Origin: JBHOQS01 sp042408875
GTDB lineage: Bacteria; Chloroflexota; UBA11872; JBHOQS01
DNA length: 64,000 nt
Reading direction: 5' to 3'
Assembly: GCA_042408875.1 (NCBI GenBank)
Contig: JBHOQS010000002.1
Coordinates: 124,001 to 188,000 of the forward strand
Shown here: piece after piece, positions 1 to 8,196 of the stretch
Layout of the letters: the number at the start of each line of letters is the position of its first letter
How positions within the stretch are numbered: the first letter of the stretch is position 1
The notes under the pieces: model-generated
The model's database searches: none
What the model saw: only the letters and a program-made list of their open reading frames with translations
Told to the model about the DNA's origin: nothing
Made by a program: the position numbers and the translations under genes

Positions 1-130
1 CGCAGCAGAGCGAGGACGAGGCGTAGCCGCCGATCCCGTTCGTGACCAACCACTCACGGTCAAGCTGAAAGGAGAGGTCTTTGAGCTCCTCCCGCTCGAA
101 GGTAAGCTCGGGGAGGTGCACTGAGCTCAT
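1..130 (-). CDS. Glycogen debranching enzyme, N-terminal fragment (cut by window edge)
   Basis: Only the first 43 codons lie in the window. The ATG is at 130 and its ATGA overlaps the stop of the upstream gene, so the two are translationally coupled. The translated start contains REWLVTNGIGGYASSS, the signature that opens bacterial and archaeal amylo-alpha-1,6-glucosidase-type debranching enzymes (GDE N-terminal domain). The enzyme would remove alpha-1,6 branches from glycogen or maltodextrin in the cytoplasm. The catalytic GH-type domain would lie beyond the window edge, so activity cannot be judged. The family call rests on this one motif and its position close to the start. Confidence 0.72.
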   Translation of the reverse strand, partial: MSSVHLPELTFEREELKDLSFQLDREWLVTNGIGGYASSSLCC

Positions 131-1122
131 GCTGTGCCCTCGTCGCGCGCTGCCTGCGGCTCGTGCTCCTCCGGCAGCGCCTGATACTCAGTGATCGCGA
201 AAAGGACCGTATCACGACGCACGTCCCGGCCCAGCGCCGTAGTGAGCGCGCTGGCCAGCGCGGCATACAGGTCATGCGCGCGGGGCGGCGTATCCTCCCC
301 CTCGCTCGTGGTCGCATCGCCGCCTGACACCATCTCGCCGGCGGCGCGCAAGACCTCCCTGCGCGCCTGCTCCAGCAGGCCGGCCAGGTACTCGTTCGTA
401 GCAGCCTCGCCCACGAGGCGTTCGGCGTTGAGCCGGTAGGCGCGGTAAAGCCAGGCCATCGCTAGAACGTCTTCCTGTTCAGCGAGCGCACGCCGCGCCC
501 GCACTAGACACCAGATCGTCTGGAGGGAGGTATCCTCAGCCGCGCGGGCGCGCAGCCCAGCCAGGCGCCGCACCTCAGCGCGGTAATGCTCGCGCTCCGG
601 CCGCGGCAGGTGGTCAAGCTGGTCGAGCAGCTCCAGGACGCGTTGCTCCGGCGTACCGCGCAGCGGGCTGGTGATCTCGGTCATGACGCAGCGGCGTTGG
701 AAGTCCACGAGGGTGCGCCAGAGCGTCAGGCGTTGCTGGAGCTCGGGCAAGCGCGTCCGCCCGGCTGCCTCCTCAAGCAGCGCCTGGGCGGCGCCGAAGT
801 TGCCGTACGACAGGCTGACCAGCGCCCGCCGGCCCATCTCCTCGGCAGTGTCCTCTAGCGGATTGACCGGCACGCCGCCAATGAGCAGATTGGCGTTCAC
901 GCGCTCAGCCGCCAGCACGCGGGCGGTGAGCTCCTCAAGGGAGAGGGCCGCATCCAGCACAATCACAGGCCGGCTCCCGGCGAAGCGTTGCTGCTCGACC
1001 GCCCGGCAGAGCGCCTCAACGCGTTCGAACAGCGCGCGCGTGGCAGCGGCAGCGCTCTCCGGGCCGCTGGCCTGGACCCCTTCTGTCTCCAGACCCGCGC
1101 CTGTGTCCGAGACCTGCGTCAT
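127..1122 (-). CDS. Hypothetical helical protein coupled to the debranching enzyme
   Basis: About 331 residues from the ATG at 1122. An in-frame start at 1197 adds 25 Arg/Pro-rich residues that do not look native. I do not recognise the family. The sequence is Ala/Leu/Arg/Glu-rich and predicted almost entirely helical, with repeated helical pairs (for example around ALVSLSYGNFGAAQALLEEA) that resemble TPR-like packing without a clear TPR consensus. No signal peptide, membrane segment or catalytic motif is visible. Its TGA overlaps the ATG of the glycogen debranching gene, so a role near glycogen or maltodextrin metabolism is plausible but is inferred from context only. Confidence 0.6.
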   Translation of the reverse strand: MTQVSDTGAGLETEGVQASGPESAAAATRALFERVEALCRAVEQQRFAGSRPVIVLDAALSLEELTARVLAAERVNANLLIGGVPVNPLEDTAEEMGRRALVSLSYGNFGAAQALLEEAAGRTRLPELQQRLTLWRTLVDFQRRCVMTEITSPLRGTPEQRVLELLDQLDHLPRPEREHYRAEVRRLAGLRARAAEDTSLQTIWCLVRARRALAEQEDVLAMAWLYRAYRLNAERLVGEAATNEYLAGLLEQARREVLRAAGEMVSGGDATTSEGEDTPPRAHDLYAALASALTTALGRDVRRDTVLFAITEYQALPEEHEPQAARDEGTA

Positions 1123-1361
1123 CTGCACCCCGCTCTCTCGCAGTACGCTGGGCCGCGTGATAGGCCTGCCTGGAGAACGATTGTGGCCCCTCTTCATCGC
1201 GGGTGCAAGCAGCTCTGCACTGCCGCTGACGCTGGCTGCCGGCCTCGGGCCTCGTTCCCCAGCACAAGTTGTGTTCCTGCCCTGGCCCGGCTATCATGCA
1301 GGCCCGAAGCTGAGCGGCAGAACGGCCGCGAGCGCCTGGAATAGATTTCGGAGGAGCGCCA

Positions 1362-2489
1362 GTGAAAGTCGTTGAGCTCAAGACGTACATCATGGAATCC
1401 CCTGGGCGGGAGTATGTGTTCGTGAAGGTGCTGACCGACGAGGGCATTCACGGCTGGGGCGAAGGGACGCTAGAGATGAAGCAGGGCACAGTCGCCGCAG
1501 CGGTAAAGGACCTCGAGGGCTTTGTGCTGGGCGAAGACCCCACCCGCATCGACTACCTCTGGCAGCGTATGTACCGGCATGGCTTCTGGCGCCCCGGCGT
1601 TGCTGTGCTCAGCGCTCTCAGCGCCATCGAGCAGGCGCTCTGGGACATCACGGGGAAGGCGTACGGCCAACCAGTGTACAAGCTCCTCGGCGGCGCAGTG
1701 CGCACTTACATTCCTTGCTACACCCATTGTGGCACCCCGCAACGCGCCCTGGAATTGATGGAGCAGGGCTGGCGGGCCTTCAAGTCCGGGCCCGGCGGCG
1801 GCCGCGGCGGCTCGGGCATTGTCGACGAGCGGCAGCTCGTGCGCGACGCCGCGCGTTCCTTCGAGGCGATGCGCAAAGCCGTCGGCGACGACGTGGAGCT
1901 GATGTGCGACGCCCACGGACGCTTCCGCCCGGGCGTCGCCATCAGGCTCGGGCGGGCGCTCGAGCCGTACGACCTGCTCTTTTACGAAGAGCCCGTGCCG
2001 CCGGATAACATCCTGGCTCTGAAAAACGTTCGCGCCGCCGGGCTGGCCATGGATCTGGCGACCGGCGAGCGTGCCTTTACGAAATGGGGATTTCGTGAGC
2101 TGATCGAGAACCAGCTCGTGGACGTCATCCAGCCGGATGTGTGCCACTGTGGCGGGATCAAAGAGCTGCTCAAGATCGCCGCCATGGCCGAGACGTACAA
2201 TATCGTCGTCGCGCCGCACAACCCCAACGGACCGGTCGCTACTGCAGCCAGCGTGCACGCGGCGGCGTGCATGCCCAATTTCCTGATCCTGGAGTACGCG
2301 CTCTCGCCCACCCGCGACGAGTGCCAGGCCGGCGAGGTCTTCAAGGCCGCCAACGGGCGCATCGAGCTCCCCACCAGACCCGGCCTGGGTATCGAGCTGG
2401 ACGAAGCGTACCTGGAGCGCCATCCCTGGCAGGGTGTGAAGCTCTGGCGGGGGCTGCATTACGCCGACGGCGGCGTCGCCGATGTCTGA
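1362..2489 (+). CDS. Mandelate racemase/muconate lactonizing enzyme family; galactonate-dehydratase-like
   Basis: 375 residues, GTG start preceded by GGAGGA six bases upstream. It has the enolase-superfamily N-terminal capping domain (about 1-120) and a C-terminal barrel. Visible metal and catalytic elements are the D-A-H in LMCDAHGRF, the glutamate in FYEEPVPP, the glutamate in ATGERAF and the histidine in VAPHNPNGP, the pattern of acid-sugar dehydratases such as D-galactonate dehydratase. It would dehydrate a sugar acid to a 2-keto-3-deoxy acid in the cytoplasm. The facing gene encodes an ABC sugar-binding protein, which fits carbohydrate use. Substrate cannot be fixed from sequence: galactonate, gluconate and related acids are all possible. 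Confidence 0.82.
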   Translation: MKVVELKTYIMESPGREYVFVKVLTDEGIHGWGEGTLEMKQGTVAAAVKDLEGFVLGEDPTRIDYLWQRMYRHGFWRPGVAVLSALSAIEQALWDITGKAYGQPVYKLLGGAVRTYIPCYTHCGTPQRALELMEQGWRAFKSGPGGGRGGSGIVDERQLVRDAARSFEAMRKAVGDDVELMCDAHGRFRPGVAIRLGRALEPYDLLFYEEPVPPDNILALKNVRAAGLAMDLATGERAFTKWGFRELIENQLVDVIQPDVCHCGGIKELLKIAAMAETYNIVVAPHNPNGPVATAASVHAAACMPNFLILEYALSPTRDECQAGEVFKAANGRIELPTRPGLGIELDEAYLERHPWQGVKLWRGLHYADGGVADV

Positions 2490-2682
2490 GCAATGATGCG
2501 AGCAGAGCTTCCTACGGCTGGCTGACGCATCGGCCCGGGCATGACCGGCGAATCTTCCCTTCCCGAAGGGAATGCTCTGCATCGCAGTCAACGCCGAGAA
2601 CGGCGGATCGTGGACGACGCGCAAAGACCTCGGTCCGTCCTGAACGGCGAACACGGCCGTGTGTGATGCAGGAAAAGAAAAC

Positions 2683-2706
2683 GGGGAAGGCACATGTGCC
2701 TTCCCC
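2683..2706 (-). terminator. Rho-independent terminator of the 2729-4219 gene
   Basis: A perfect palindrome with 10-bp arms GGGGAAGGCA/TGCCTTCCCC and a CATG loop. Read on the minus strand it is followed by a T-rich tract (GTTTTCTTTT). It lies 23 bases past the stop of the solute-binding protein gene, the expected place for its terminator. Confidence 0.8.
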
Positions 2707-2728
2707 GCGAGATCGGGCGCGGAGGCCG

Positions 2729-4219
2729 TCAGCCGAGCTTGATCTCGGGCTTGTCAGGGTCGAAGCCCATCGACTTCCCTTTATCGATGGTCGCCTGCAA
2801 GCGCGGCTGGAGTCGGCTCACTGCGTCCTTCGCGTTGCGCTCCCCCTCGTAAATGGGCGCGAACTCCTCATTCATCGCCGGGACCATCTCTGAAGCCCAA
2901 CCGTAGATGGCGCGCACCTCGGTCTTGTAGAATGGCCGCTGGCCTGCCTCCCGCGCGGCGTCCACCAGGAGCTGCGTGTTCGCCGTGGGTGACTGTGACA
3001 CATAGCGCTGGATCTCCTCGGGCGTGTCGAAGATGAGCTCGTCGGTAACATAGATGCGATAGCCCTCGTTACCCTCCGGGCCGGAGATGTACTTGAGCGC
3101 ACGCCAGGCTGCCTCGCGGTTCTTCGTGTCTTTCAGGATCGACCCGCGCAGAAACGCCGGCACCATCTCCATCGGCGGGTCGCCGGCCCGCCTGACCGGA
3201 GTGCGCAGCGCCGCCCAGTGGAAGTTCTCACCAATCGTGCGCCGGAAGGTCGAGATGAGCCACCCACCGCCGTACTGGAAGAGCACCTTCCCGCCAGCGA
3301 ACTGGAAGGGGTTTGCTCCGACGCGCTGGGCTGCTTCAACCTCCGATGGCCTGGGCGAGACCTGATGCCTCACCACCAGGTCGGCCTGCCACTGGATAGC
3401 CTCAACCGTCTGCGGCATGTCCCAGGTGGGCTTGGTCAGGAGGTTGTACGTCCGGTTGTACTCGAACATATCCCCGCCGTTCGCCCAGATCAGCGGAGGC
3501 ATGCGGCTGAACCAGTTATCGGCTGTGTAGCCCCACTGGTCGATCCGGCCGTCACCGTCGGTGTCGCGCGTCACCGCCCGACAGAACCGCACGAAGTCGT
3601 CGAAAGTCATCTTGCCATCGCGCGGCGGCTCGATCCCGGCGTTGCGCAGCATATCGAAGTTCGTCCAGAACACGTAGGCAGACAGCCCGCCCGGCATGGC
3701 CCAGAACCGGCCGCCGAACTGCGCGGCCTCGACCGGCTTCTTGAAGTACCGGCGGGTCTCCAGGATGCGGTCGCGCTGGATGAACGGCGTCAGGTCGGCC
3801 AGCAGCCCGCGCACGGCGTATTCGATCGTCGTGCCTTGCGTCACATCCGGCGCGTCGCCCGCGGCAACCTGTGCCAGGAGCTTATCCAGCACGTCCGCCC
3901 GCGGTTGCACGATGAACTCGGCCTCAAGCCCGGGCTCCCGTTCAGCGATCTCACGCTTCCAGCGCTCCCAGAGCTCACGGCCCTGCTGCTCATCGACGAA
4001 GGTGCCCATGATGCGCACTTTCGCCGGGGTCTGGAGCCTCGGCGGCTCTGTGCCCTGTGCGCCGGGCCGTGCTGCCTGCCGACAGGCAGCCAGCGCAGTC
4101 CCCGCCAGCGCTGCGCTACTGCCCTCCAGAAGTGTCCGGCGCGTCACCCGCCCGGCCTCTCCTCCGCGCTGCACTTCTGCGCGGGCGATGCGTGTCATGC
4201 GTTCTCCTGTGCGATCCAT
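2729..4219 (-). CDS. ABC sugar transporter substrate-binding lipoprotein (SBP family 1)
   Basis: 496 residues. The N-terminus carries a twin-arginine-like RRT segment, a hydrophobic stretch and a lipobox-like LAGTALAAC, so it is probably an exported, lipid-anchored protein. The mature part has the look of extracellular solute-binding family 1 (WERWKREIAE, GDAPDV, GGGWLISTF, KNREAAWRALKYISG). It would bind a sugar or oligosaccharide outside the membrane and deliver it to an ABC permease. No permease or ATPase gene lies nearby, so it is an orphan here. Two starts have Shine-Dalgarno sequences: ATG 4219 (GGAGG) and ATG 4198 (GGAG). A perfect TATAAT on the minus strand at 4317-4322 could be its -10 box, but no good -35 was found. 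Confidence 0.85.
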   Translation of the reverse strand: MDRTGERMTRIARAEVQRGGEAGRVTRRTLLEGSSAALAGTALAACRQAARPGAQGTEPPRLQTPAKVRIMGTFVDEQQGRELWERWKREIAEREPGLEAEFIVQPRADVLDKLLAQVAAGDAPDVTQGTTIEYAVRGLLADLTPFIQRDRILETRRYFKKPVEAAQFGGRFWAMPGGLSAYVFWTNFDMLRNAGIEPPRDGKMTFDDFVRFCRAVTRDTDGDGRIDQWGYTADNWFSRMPPLIWANGGDMFEYNRTYNLLTKPTWDMPQTVEAIQWQADLVVRHQVSPRPSEVEAAQRVGANPFQFAGGKVLFQYGGGWLISTFRRTIGENFHWAALRTPVRRAGDPPMEMVPAFLRGSILKDTKNREAAWRALKYISGPEGNEGYRIYVTDELIFDTPEEIQRYVSQSPTANTQLLVDAAREAGQRPFYKTEVRAIYGWASEMVPAMNEEFAPIYEGERNAKDAVSRLQPRLQATIDKGKSMGFDPDKPEIKLG

Positions 4220-4555
4220 GATGCCTCCTGCTATCCTGCTGCACGAGCCTATCTTATTACTTTTGTCTGCTCATTCCACCTTCTACACCACCTCCACAGA
4301 GGAAATCCACCGCAGAATTATAACTTGAGAAGCTACGTTTGAGGAGCTCTATCGGTCGAGGAGCGGCGTTGACAAGTTCACTATACACTAAACCGGCCTT
4401 GCCGGGTACTGTTTTGGGGCCGTGGCCTGGCACGCCGCTTGCTGCTAAGCGAGCGTCCTGCGCTTCGAGACCGAGCAGAAGACGCAGGTGATCAGGCGTG
4501 TGCAGGTCTCAGCTGTACACGTCGCTGGCATGGCTCTCGCGAGGAGGGAAGCGCC
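4220..4555. other. Divergent intergenic region
   Basis: 336 bases between the binding-protein gene and the YHS gene. The left third is AT-richer and C/T-rich on the plus strand and includes the possible minus-strand TATAAT at 4317-4322. TTGACA occurs at 4369-4374 on the plus strand, but no -10 box lies at the right distance. No ORF looks coding. Confidence 0.5.
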
Positions 4556-4732
4556 ATGGCGATGGCCAAAGACCCGGTCTGTGGCATGCAGGTGGACGAG
4601 CAGGAGGCCCGGCAGAAGGGGCTGACCAGCGAGCATCAGGGGCAGACGTATTACTTCTGCGGCGCAGGCTGTAAGCGCGAGTTCGATCAAAACCCCCAGC
4701 AGTATGTCGAGCAGCAGGGCGCGTCCCGCTGA
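4556..4732 (+). CDS. YHS-domain small protein
   Basis: 58 residues, ATG 4556 preceded by GAGGAGG. The whole protein is one YHS domain: DPVCGMQVD at the start, then TYYFCGAGCKREFDQNP, with the cysteines that in this family bind metal. YHS domains occur alone or at the end of heavy-metal ATPases and in metal-resistance proteins. Here it stands alone, followed by a PspC gene 74 bases downstream. A metal-binding or metal-sensing role is known for the family; no metal gene is adjacent to support a specific one. Confidence 0.85.
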   Translation: MAMAKDPVCGMQVDEQEARQKGLTSEHQGQTYYFCGAGCKREFDQNPQQYVEQQGASR

Positions 4733-4806
4733 GTACTCCAAGCCAAAGCGATAAGCAAACATAACTAAAGAAAGCAAAGGAAAGCAAGGAAGGAGAGGTG
4801 CACGGA

Positions 4807-5022
4807 ATGAACGAGCGGCCGGTGCGGCGGCTCTACCGCTCGCGGCGCAACCGCATGCTGTTTGGGGTTGCTGGCGGGATTGGAGAGTACCTGGGCGTGG
4901 ACCCGACAGTGGTGCGCGTGCTGTGGGTCGTCGGGGGCGTGCTGATGCTCCCGATGACCGGCCCGGTTGCCCTGCTTCTCTACGTGATCCTGGCCCTGAT
5001 CATCCCAGAAGAGCCTGAGTAA
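4807..5022 (+). CDS. PspC-domain membrane protein
   Basis: 71 residues from ATG 4807, with GGAGAGG about eight bases upstream (a GTG at 4798 overlaps the Shine-Dalgarno and is unlikely). It matches the PspC domain: RLYRSRRNRMLFGVAGGIGEYLGVDPTVVR followed by a membrane-spanning segment (RVLWVVGGVLML and VALLLYVILALIIP). The family is linked to envelope stress (phage-shock response) in other bacteria. The leader before it (4740-4790) is an A-rich low-complexity stretch of AAGC/AAAGG-like units. Confidence 0.85.
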   Translation: MNERPVRRLYRSRRNRMLFGVAGGIGEYLGVDPTVVRVLWVVGGVLMLPMTGPVALLLYVILALIIPEEPE

Positions 5023-5069
5023 GCACCTAAGCTTGCAGATGCTGCTCGGCCATCTGCTGCTCATCAGCA

Positions 5070-6179
5070 TCAACGGGCAGCAGCGTAGACCATGCCGCCC
5101 AGGTGCTTGACCAGGCCCTTGAGCTCCATCATAGTGAGCAGCGCGCTGACGGTCGCGGCAGGCAGCCCGCAGGCGCGGCCGATCTCGTCCACATGGTGGG
5201 GCTCGCCTGCCAGCGCGTTCAGCACGGCCGTCTCTTCCAGCGTCGCCGGCAGCGTCCGCGCCACCTCCTGCTGCTGCGGCGCCATCGCCAGGTTCAGCTC
5301 GGCCAGGATGTCCTCAGCGGACGTGACAAGCTTGGCCCCCTCCTGGATGAGCCGGTGAGGGAGCTGAGTGTTGCGCGCGAAGATACTACCCGGCACCGCG
5401 AAAACCTCTCGGTTTTGCTCCAGCGCGTAGCTGCACGTAATCCTCGCCCCACTATCCAGCGGCGCCTCGACCAGCACGATGCCAAGGCTCAGCCCGGAGA
5501 TGATCCGGTTGCGCAACGGAAAGTTCTCTGCTGCCGGGGGGCTGCCCGGTGGGAGCTCGCTCAGCAAGGCTCCCTGTGCGGCGATCTCCTCTGCCAAGCT
5601 GGTGTTCTCAATGGGGTAGATCAGATCGATGCCGGAGCCCAGCACGGCGATCGTGCGGCCGCCCGCAGCCAACGCAGCGCGATGGGCGTGCGTGTCAATG
5701 CCACGGGCCAGGCCGCTCACGATGGTGACCCCGCTGCGCGCCAGGTCGGTGCAGAGCCGCTCTGCTACCTCACGGCCGTAGGCGCTGGCCCGTCGCGTGC
5801 CGACGGCGGCAACGGCCCAGGCATCTTCAGGTGCCAGCGATCCCTTCACGTAGAGCACTGGCGGGGCCGCCGCAATCTCGCGCAGCAGTGCTGGATACCC
5901 CGGCGACGCCCAGGTCAGTACCGTGGCGCCGAGCCGCCACACGCGCTCCCACTCCGCCTCGGGCGAGATCGAAACGCGTGCCGCCACGATGCCCTCAACG
6001 CTCTTCGGCTCAAGGCCGCATGCAGCCAGCTCACCTGCCGGAGCCGCCCAGGCGGCGCGAAGCGAGCCGAAGTGCTCGACCAGCCGGGCAAAACGGGCGG
6101 GCCCGATGCCAGGGATGCGATGGAAGGCAACCCAGTAGGGTGTATCCTCCATAAGCGCGACAGCTTCCTCCTGTTCCAT
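5070..6179 (-). CDS. dprA: DNA processing protein DprA/Smf
   Basis: 369 residues from ATG 6179; a GTG at 6209 adds ten basic residues and is less likely. Domains in order: helix-hairpin-helix (RIPGIGPARFARLVEHFG), the DprA Rossmann-like domain (VGTRRASAYGREVAE, SGLARGIDTHAHRAAL, VLGSGIDLIYP, FPLRNRIISGLS), and a C-terminal winged helix (HHVDEIGRACGLPAATVSALL). DprA loads RecA on incoming single-stranded DNA during natural transformation. The lone prepilin peptidase at 7534 is the only other gene near that might touch DNA uptake. The leader is purine- and A-rich. Confidence 0.95.
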   Translation of the reverse strand: MEQEEAVALMEDTPYWVAFHRIPGIGPARFARLVEHFGSLRAAWAAPAGELAACGLEPKSVEGIVAARVSISPEAEWERVWRLGATVLTWASPGYPALLREIAAAPPVLYVKGSLAPEDAWAVAAVGTRRASAYGREVAERLCTDLARSGVTIVSGLARGIDTHAHRAALAAGGRTIAVLGSGIDLIYPIENTSLAEEIAAQGALLSELPPGSPPAAENFPLRNRIISGLSLGIVLVEAPLDSGARITCSYALEQNREVFAVPGSIFARNTQLPHRLIQEGAKLVTSAEDILAELNLAMAPQQQEVARTLPATLEETAVLNALAGEPHHVDEIGRACGLPAATVSALLTMMELKGLVKHLGGMVYAAAR

Positions 6180-6233
6180 CTGCCGTCTTCTGCTTTTTTT
6201 ATTTCTCACTATCTTTCTGGGCCATCCTGGTGG

Positions 6234-6656
6234 TCACTGCCCCGGCTGAACCGTAATGCTGTAGCGCTTGACCAGCGGTGCGCGCTCGGCGGCGAAGACC
6301 ATCTCGAACCGTCCGATCGCCTGGGGCATAAGCGGCGAGACGGAGAGCGGCGTGACAAGCGTTTCCAGCACCGTTCCATTCTCGTCGTAAAAGGTGCAGA
6401 TCACCAGCGTGCCGCGCACCGGGCGCATCCCAGTATTCTCGACCTCGCCACGAACGACAATAGCTCCTCTGCTGTCACGCTCGACTGTCTCCGAAATGAG
6501 CTCCAGCTCAGGTGGCGGGAGCGCCTGCATGAGGCGCCGGCGCGCCCAGCTTTGGGTCCGGGCTCCCAGGTACATGCCGAGCTGAACGGCCGCGATCACG
6601 GCAACGGCTGCCACAGCGCGGCGCGAGCCGCGTGGCGGAGGATGTCCGGCAAACAT
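6234..6656 (-). CDS. FxLYD-domain-like membrane-anchored protein
   Basis: 140 residues from ATG 6656. The longer in-frame start at 6686 lies upstream of the predicted -10 box and is unlikely. A membrane segment (AVAAVAVIAAVQLGMYLGA) is followed by a small beta domain with VVRGEVENTGMRPV, CTFYDENGTVLET and RFEMVF, the pattern of FxLYD domains (exported beta-sandwich modules of unknown role). It lies just upstream of dprA on the same strand, 54 bases away. No catalytic residues are apparent. Confidence 0.6.
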   Translation of the reverse strand: MFAGHPPPRGSRRAVAAVAVIAAVQLGMYLGARTQSWARRRLMQALPPPELELISETVERDSRGAIVVRGEVENTGMRPVRGTLVICTFYDENGTVLETLVTPLSVSPLMPQAIGRFEMVFAAERAPLVKRYSITVQPGQ

Positions 6657-6674
6657 CCCGCAGGTCCCTGCGGC

Positions 6675-6683
6675 ACTATACCA
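6675..6683 (-). promoter_or_regulatory. Extended -10 promoter element for the FxLYD gene
   Basis: On the minus strand the sequence reads TGGTATAGT, an extended -10 (TGnTATAAT-like). It sits about 20 bases before the chosen ATG at 6656. No convincing -35 box is seen. Confidence 0.4.
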
Positions 6684-6800
6684 CACCTGGCAGCGCCGGT
6701 GCGGGTACAGTGTGCCACAGTTTTGGCGTAGACTCGCGCCGGCAGGTAAGATGGAAGCATCGCTGGCACGACGAGGGCACAGTCGGCAGCCAGGAGGAGG

Positions 6801-7370
6801 GTGGTGGAGCCGTTGCCGGGTCTGGCCGCCGCGGCAGCGCTGGCCGCGGCGGCCGGGCTTAACGCCTACGTGGCGCTTTTGGTCGTCGGGGTGTTGGCGC
6901 GCTGGACGCCGCTGCTCCGGCTGGGCGAGCCGTTCACAGTCCTGAGCGACACGTGGGTGCTCGGGGCTGCCGTTGTGCTCTTGGCGCTCGATGCCATGCT
7001 CGACAAGGTGCCGCGACTTACGCCGGCGTATAGCCGCGCCGGCCTGGTCGTGCGCCCGGCTGTGGGGGCGTTGCTCTTCGCCTCACAGGAGACGGTGCTG
7101 GGCACAGGCAGCCTTGCGGCGGCGCTGGCCGGGCTGAGCATCGCGCTGGTCATGCACGGACTCAAGACATCTGCTCGACCAGTGCTCATCGGGAAGCTGT
7201 ACGGCCTGGGCGGCATGCTGGCCAGCCTGGCCGAGGACGTAGCGGCAAGCCTGATCATCGTTACTGCGGCGCTCGTGCCGCCCCTAGGCCTCGCGCTGGC
7301 GGTCGTTGCGGCGCTGGCGCTCGGCGCTGTGGCGCTTCAGCGCGCTCCCCAGCCTGCCGCCAGAGGGTAG
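6801..7370 (+). CDS. DUF4126 membrane protein
   Basis: 189 residues with several hydrophobic segments. The opening matches the DUF4126 family: LAAAAGLNAYVALLVVGVLARW, then LDAMLDKVPRLTPAYSRAGLVVRPAVGALLFAS. Function is unknown for the family. GTG 6801 abuts a strong AGGAGG, so translation may start at GTG 6804 or the TTG at 6813 instead. It is probably an integral inner-membrane protein. Confidence 0.75.
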   Translation: MVEPLPGLAAAAALAAAAGLNAYVALLVVGVLARWTPLLRLGEPFTVLSDTWVLGAAVVLLALDAMLDKVPRLTPAYSRAGLVVRPAVGALLFASQETVLGTGSLAAALAGLSIALVMHGLKTSARPVLIGKLYGLGGMLASLAEDVAASLIIVTAALVPPLGLALAVVAALALGAVALQRAPQPAARG

Positions 7371-7450
7371 GCCGGGGTGACGGGGCAGTGGGTAAGCTCA
7401 CGAACTTATATTTGTATTTGTTCCTGAACATACCTCTGCTGTTGTAGCCA

Positions 7451-7489
7451 GGCACTGGTTGCAGAGGCACTGGTTGCAGAGGCACTGGC
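7451..7489. repeat. 15-bp tandem repeat (2.6 copies) in a leader
   Basis: The unit GGCACTGGTTGCAGA occurs exactly at 7451-7465 and 7466-7480, followed by a partial third copy to 7489. It lies in the leader of the prepilin peptidase gene. Confidence 0.9.
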
Positions 7490-7533
7490 ACACGTATAGC
7501 CTTCACGTGTAATGGCTGCAAGGGAGCGTAAGC

Positions 7534-8175
7534 GTGATCTGGGGGCAGGTGGCGCTGCTGGCGCTCGCCGGCTTACTCGTAGGGGAGGTAGTGTGGCGGG
7601 CGACGCGCGTCCTACCTCCGGCGGCTCCGCCCCACCCGCCGTCGCTGCTGCTGGCGTGGGGCACCCGCCTGTTCACCGCCGCCCTCTTCGCCGCCGCCGG
7701 CTGGCGGTTCGCCGGTGAGGCGCGGCTCTTGTTCGCCCTGCCCTACATCGTCGTGCTCGTGATCATCCTTGTGATCGACATCGAGCACCGGTTGATCCTG
7801 GATAAGGTCACCCTGCCGGCGATGGCCGCGGTCGTGGCGGTCTCCGCTCTGCCCGTGCCCACCGGCATCGACCTGCGCAGCGCCCTTCTCGGCGGTCTGG
7901 TCGCGCTCGCCATCTTCGCCCTGCTGCTTGCCGTTGCCTGGCGCATCCATCCCGACGCCATGGGCATGGGCGATCTCAAACTGGCTGTGCTGATCGGCCT
8001 GGCCAGCGGGTTTCCCACAGTGCTCTCCGCCCTCCTGGCAGGCTTTCTCGCCGGCGGGATCATCGCTATTGCCCTGCTGCTATTGCGGCTGAAGCATATT
8101 AAAGACACCATGCCCTACGGGCCTAGCCTGGTGCTCGGCGCTCTCTATGCCCTCCTAGTGCTCCCCAGCTCCTGA
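7534..8175 (+). CDS. Type IV prepilin peptidase (A24 family), short form
   Basis: 213 residues, GTG start. Multi-pass membrane protein with the two aspartates of A24 aspartic peptidases: D in VIDIEHRLILD and D in GMGDLKLA (GxGDxK motif). It would cleave leader peptides of type IV pilin-like or Tad/Flp-type pilins on the cytoplasmic face. It lacks the cysteine-bearing N-terminal methyltransferase domain of full-length PilD, so it resembles the shorter CpaA/TadV or archaeal-type peptidases. No pilin or secretion genes are adjacent. Confidence 0.85.
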   Translation: MIWGQVALLALAGLLVGEVVWRATRVLPPAAPPHPPSLLLAWGTRLFTAALFAAAGWRFAGEARLLFALPYIVVLVIILVIDIEHRLILDKVTLPAMAAVVAVSALPVPTGIDLRSALLGGLVALAIFALLLAVAWRIHPDAMGMGDLKLAVLIGLASGFPTVLSALLAGFLAGGIIAIALLLLRLKHIKDTMPYGPSLVLGALYALLVLPSS

Positions 8176-8196
8176 GCGTCCTTTCCCGCTGAGATC

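Noticed and set aside
3218..4342. Long plus-strand ORF opposite the first sugar-binding protein gene
   Set aside because: It is the antisense of a clear solute-binding protein and has no family resemblance; GC-rich codon use keeps opposite frames open.
4369..4390. TTGACA followed by TATACA as a promoter for the YHS gene
   Set aside because: The spacer is only seven bases, too short for a sigma-70 promoter.
5103..6731. 542-codon plus-strand ORF opposite dprA
   Set aside because: Antisense of dprA, rich in Arg, His and Gln without any recognisable motif.
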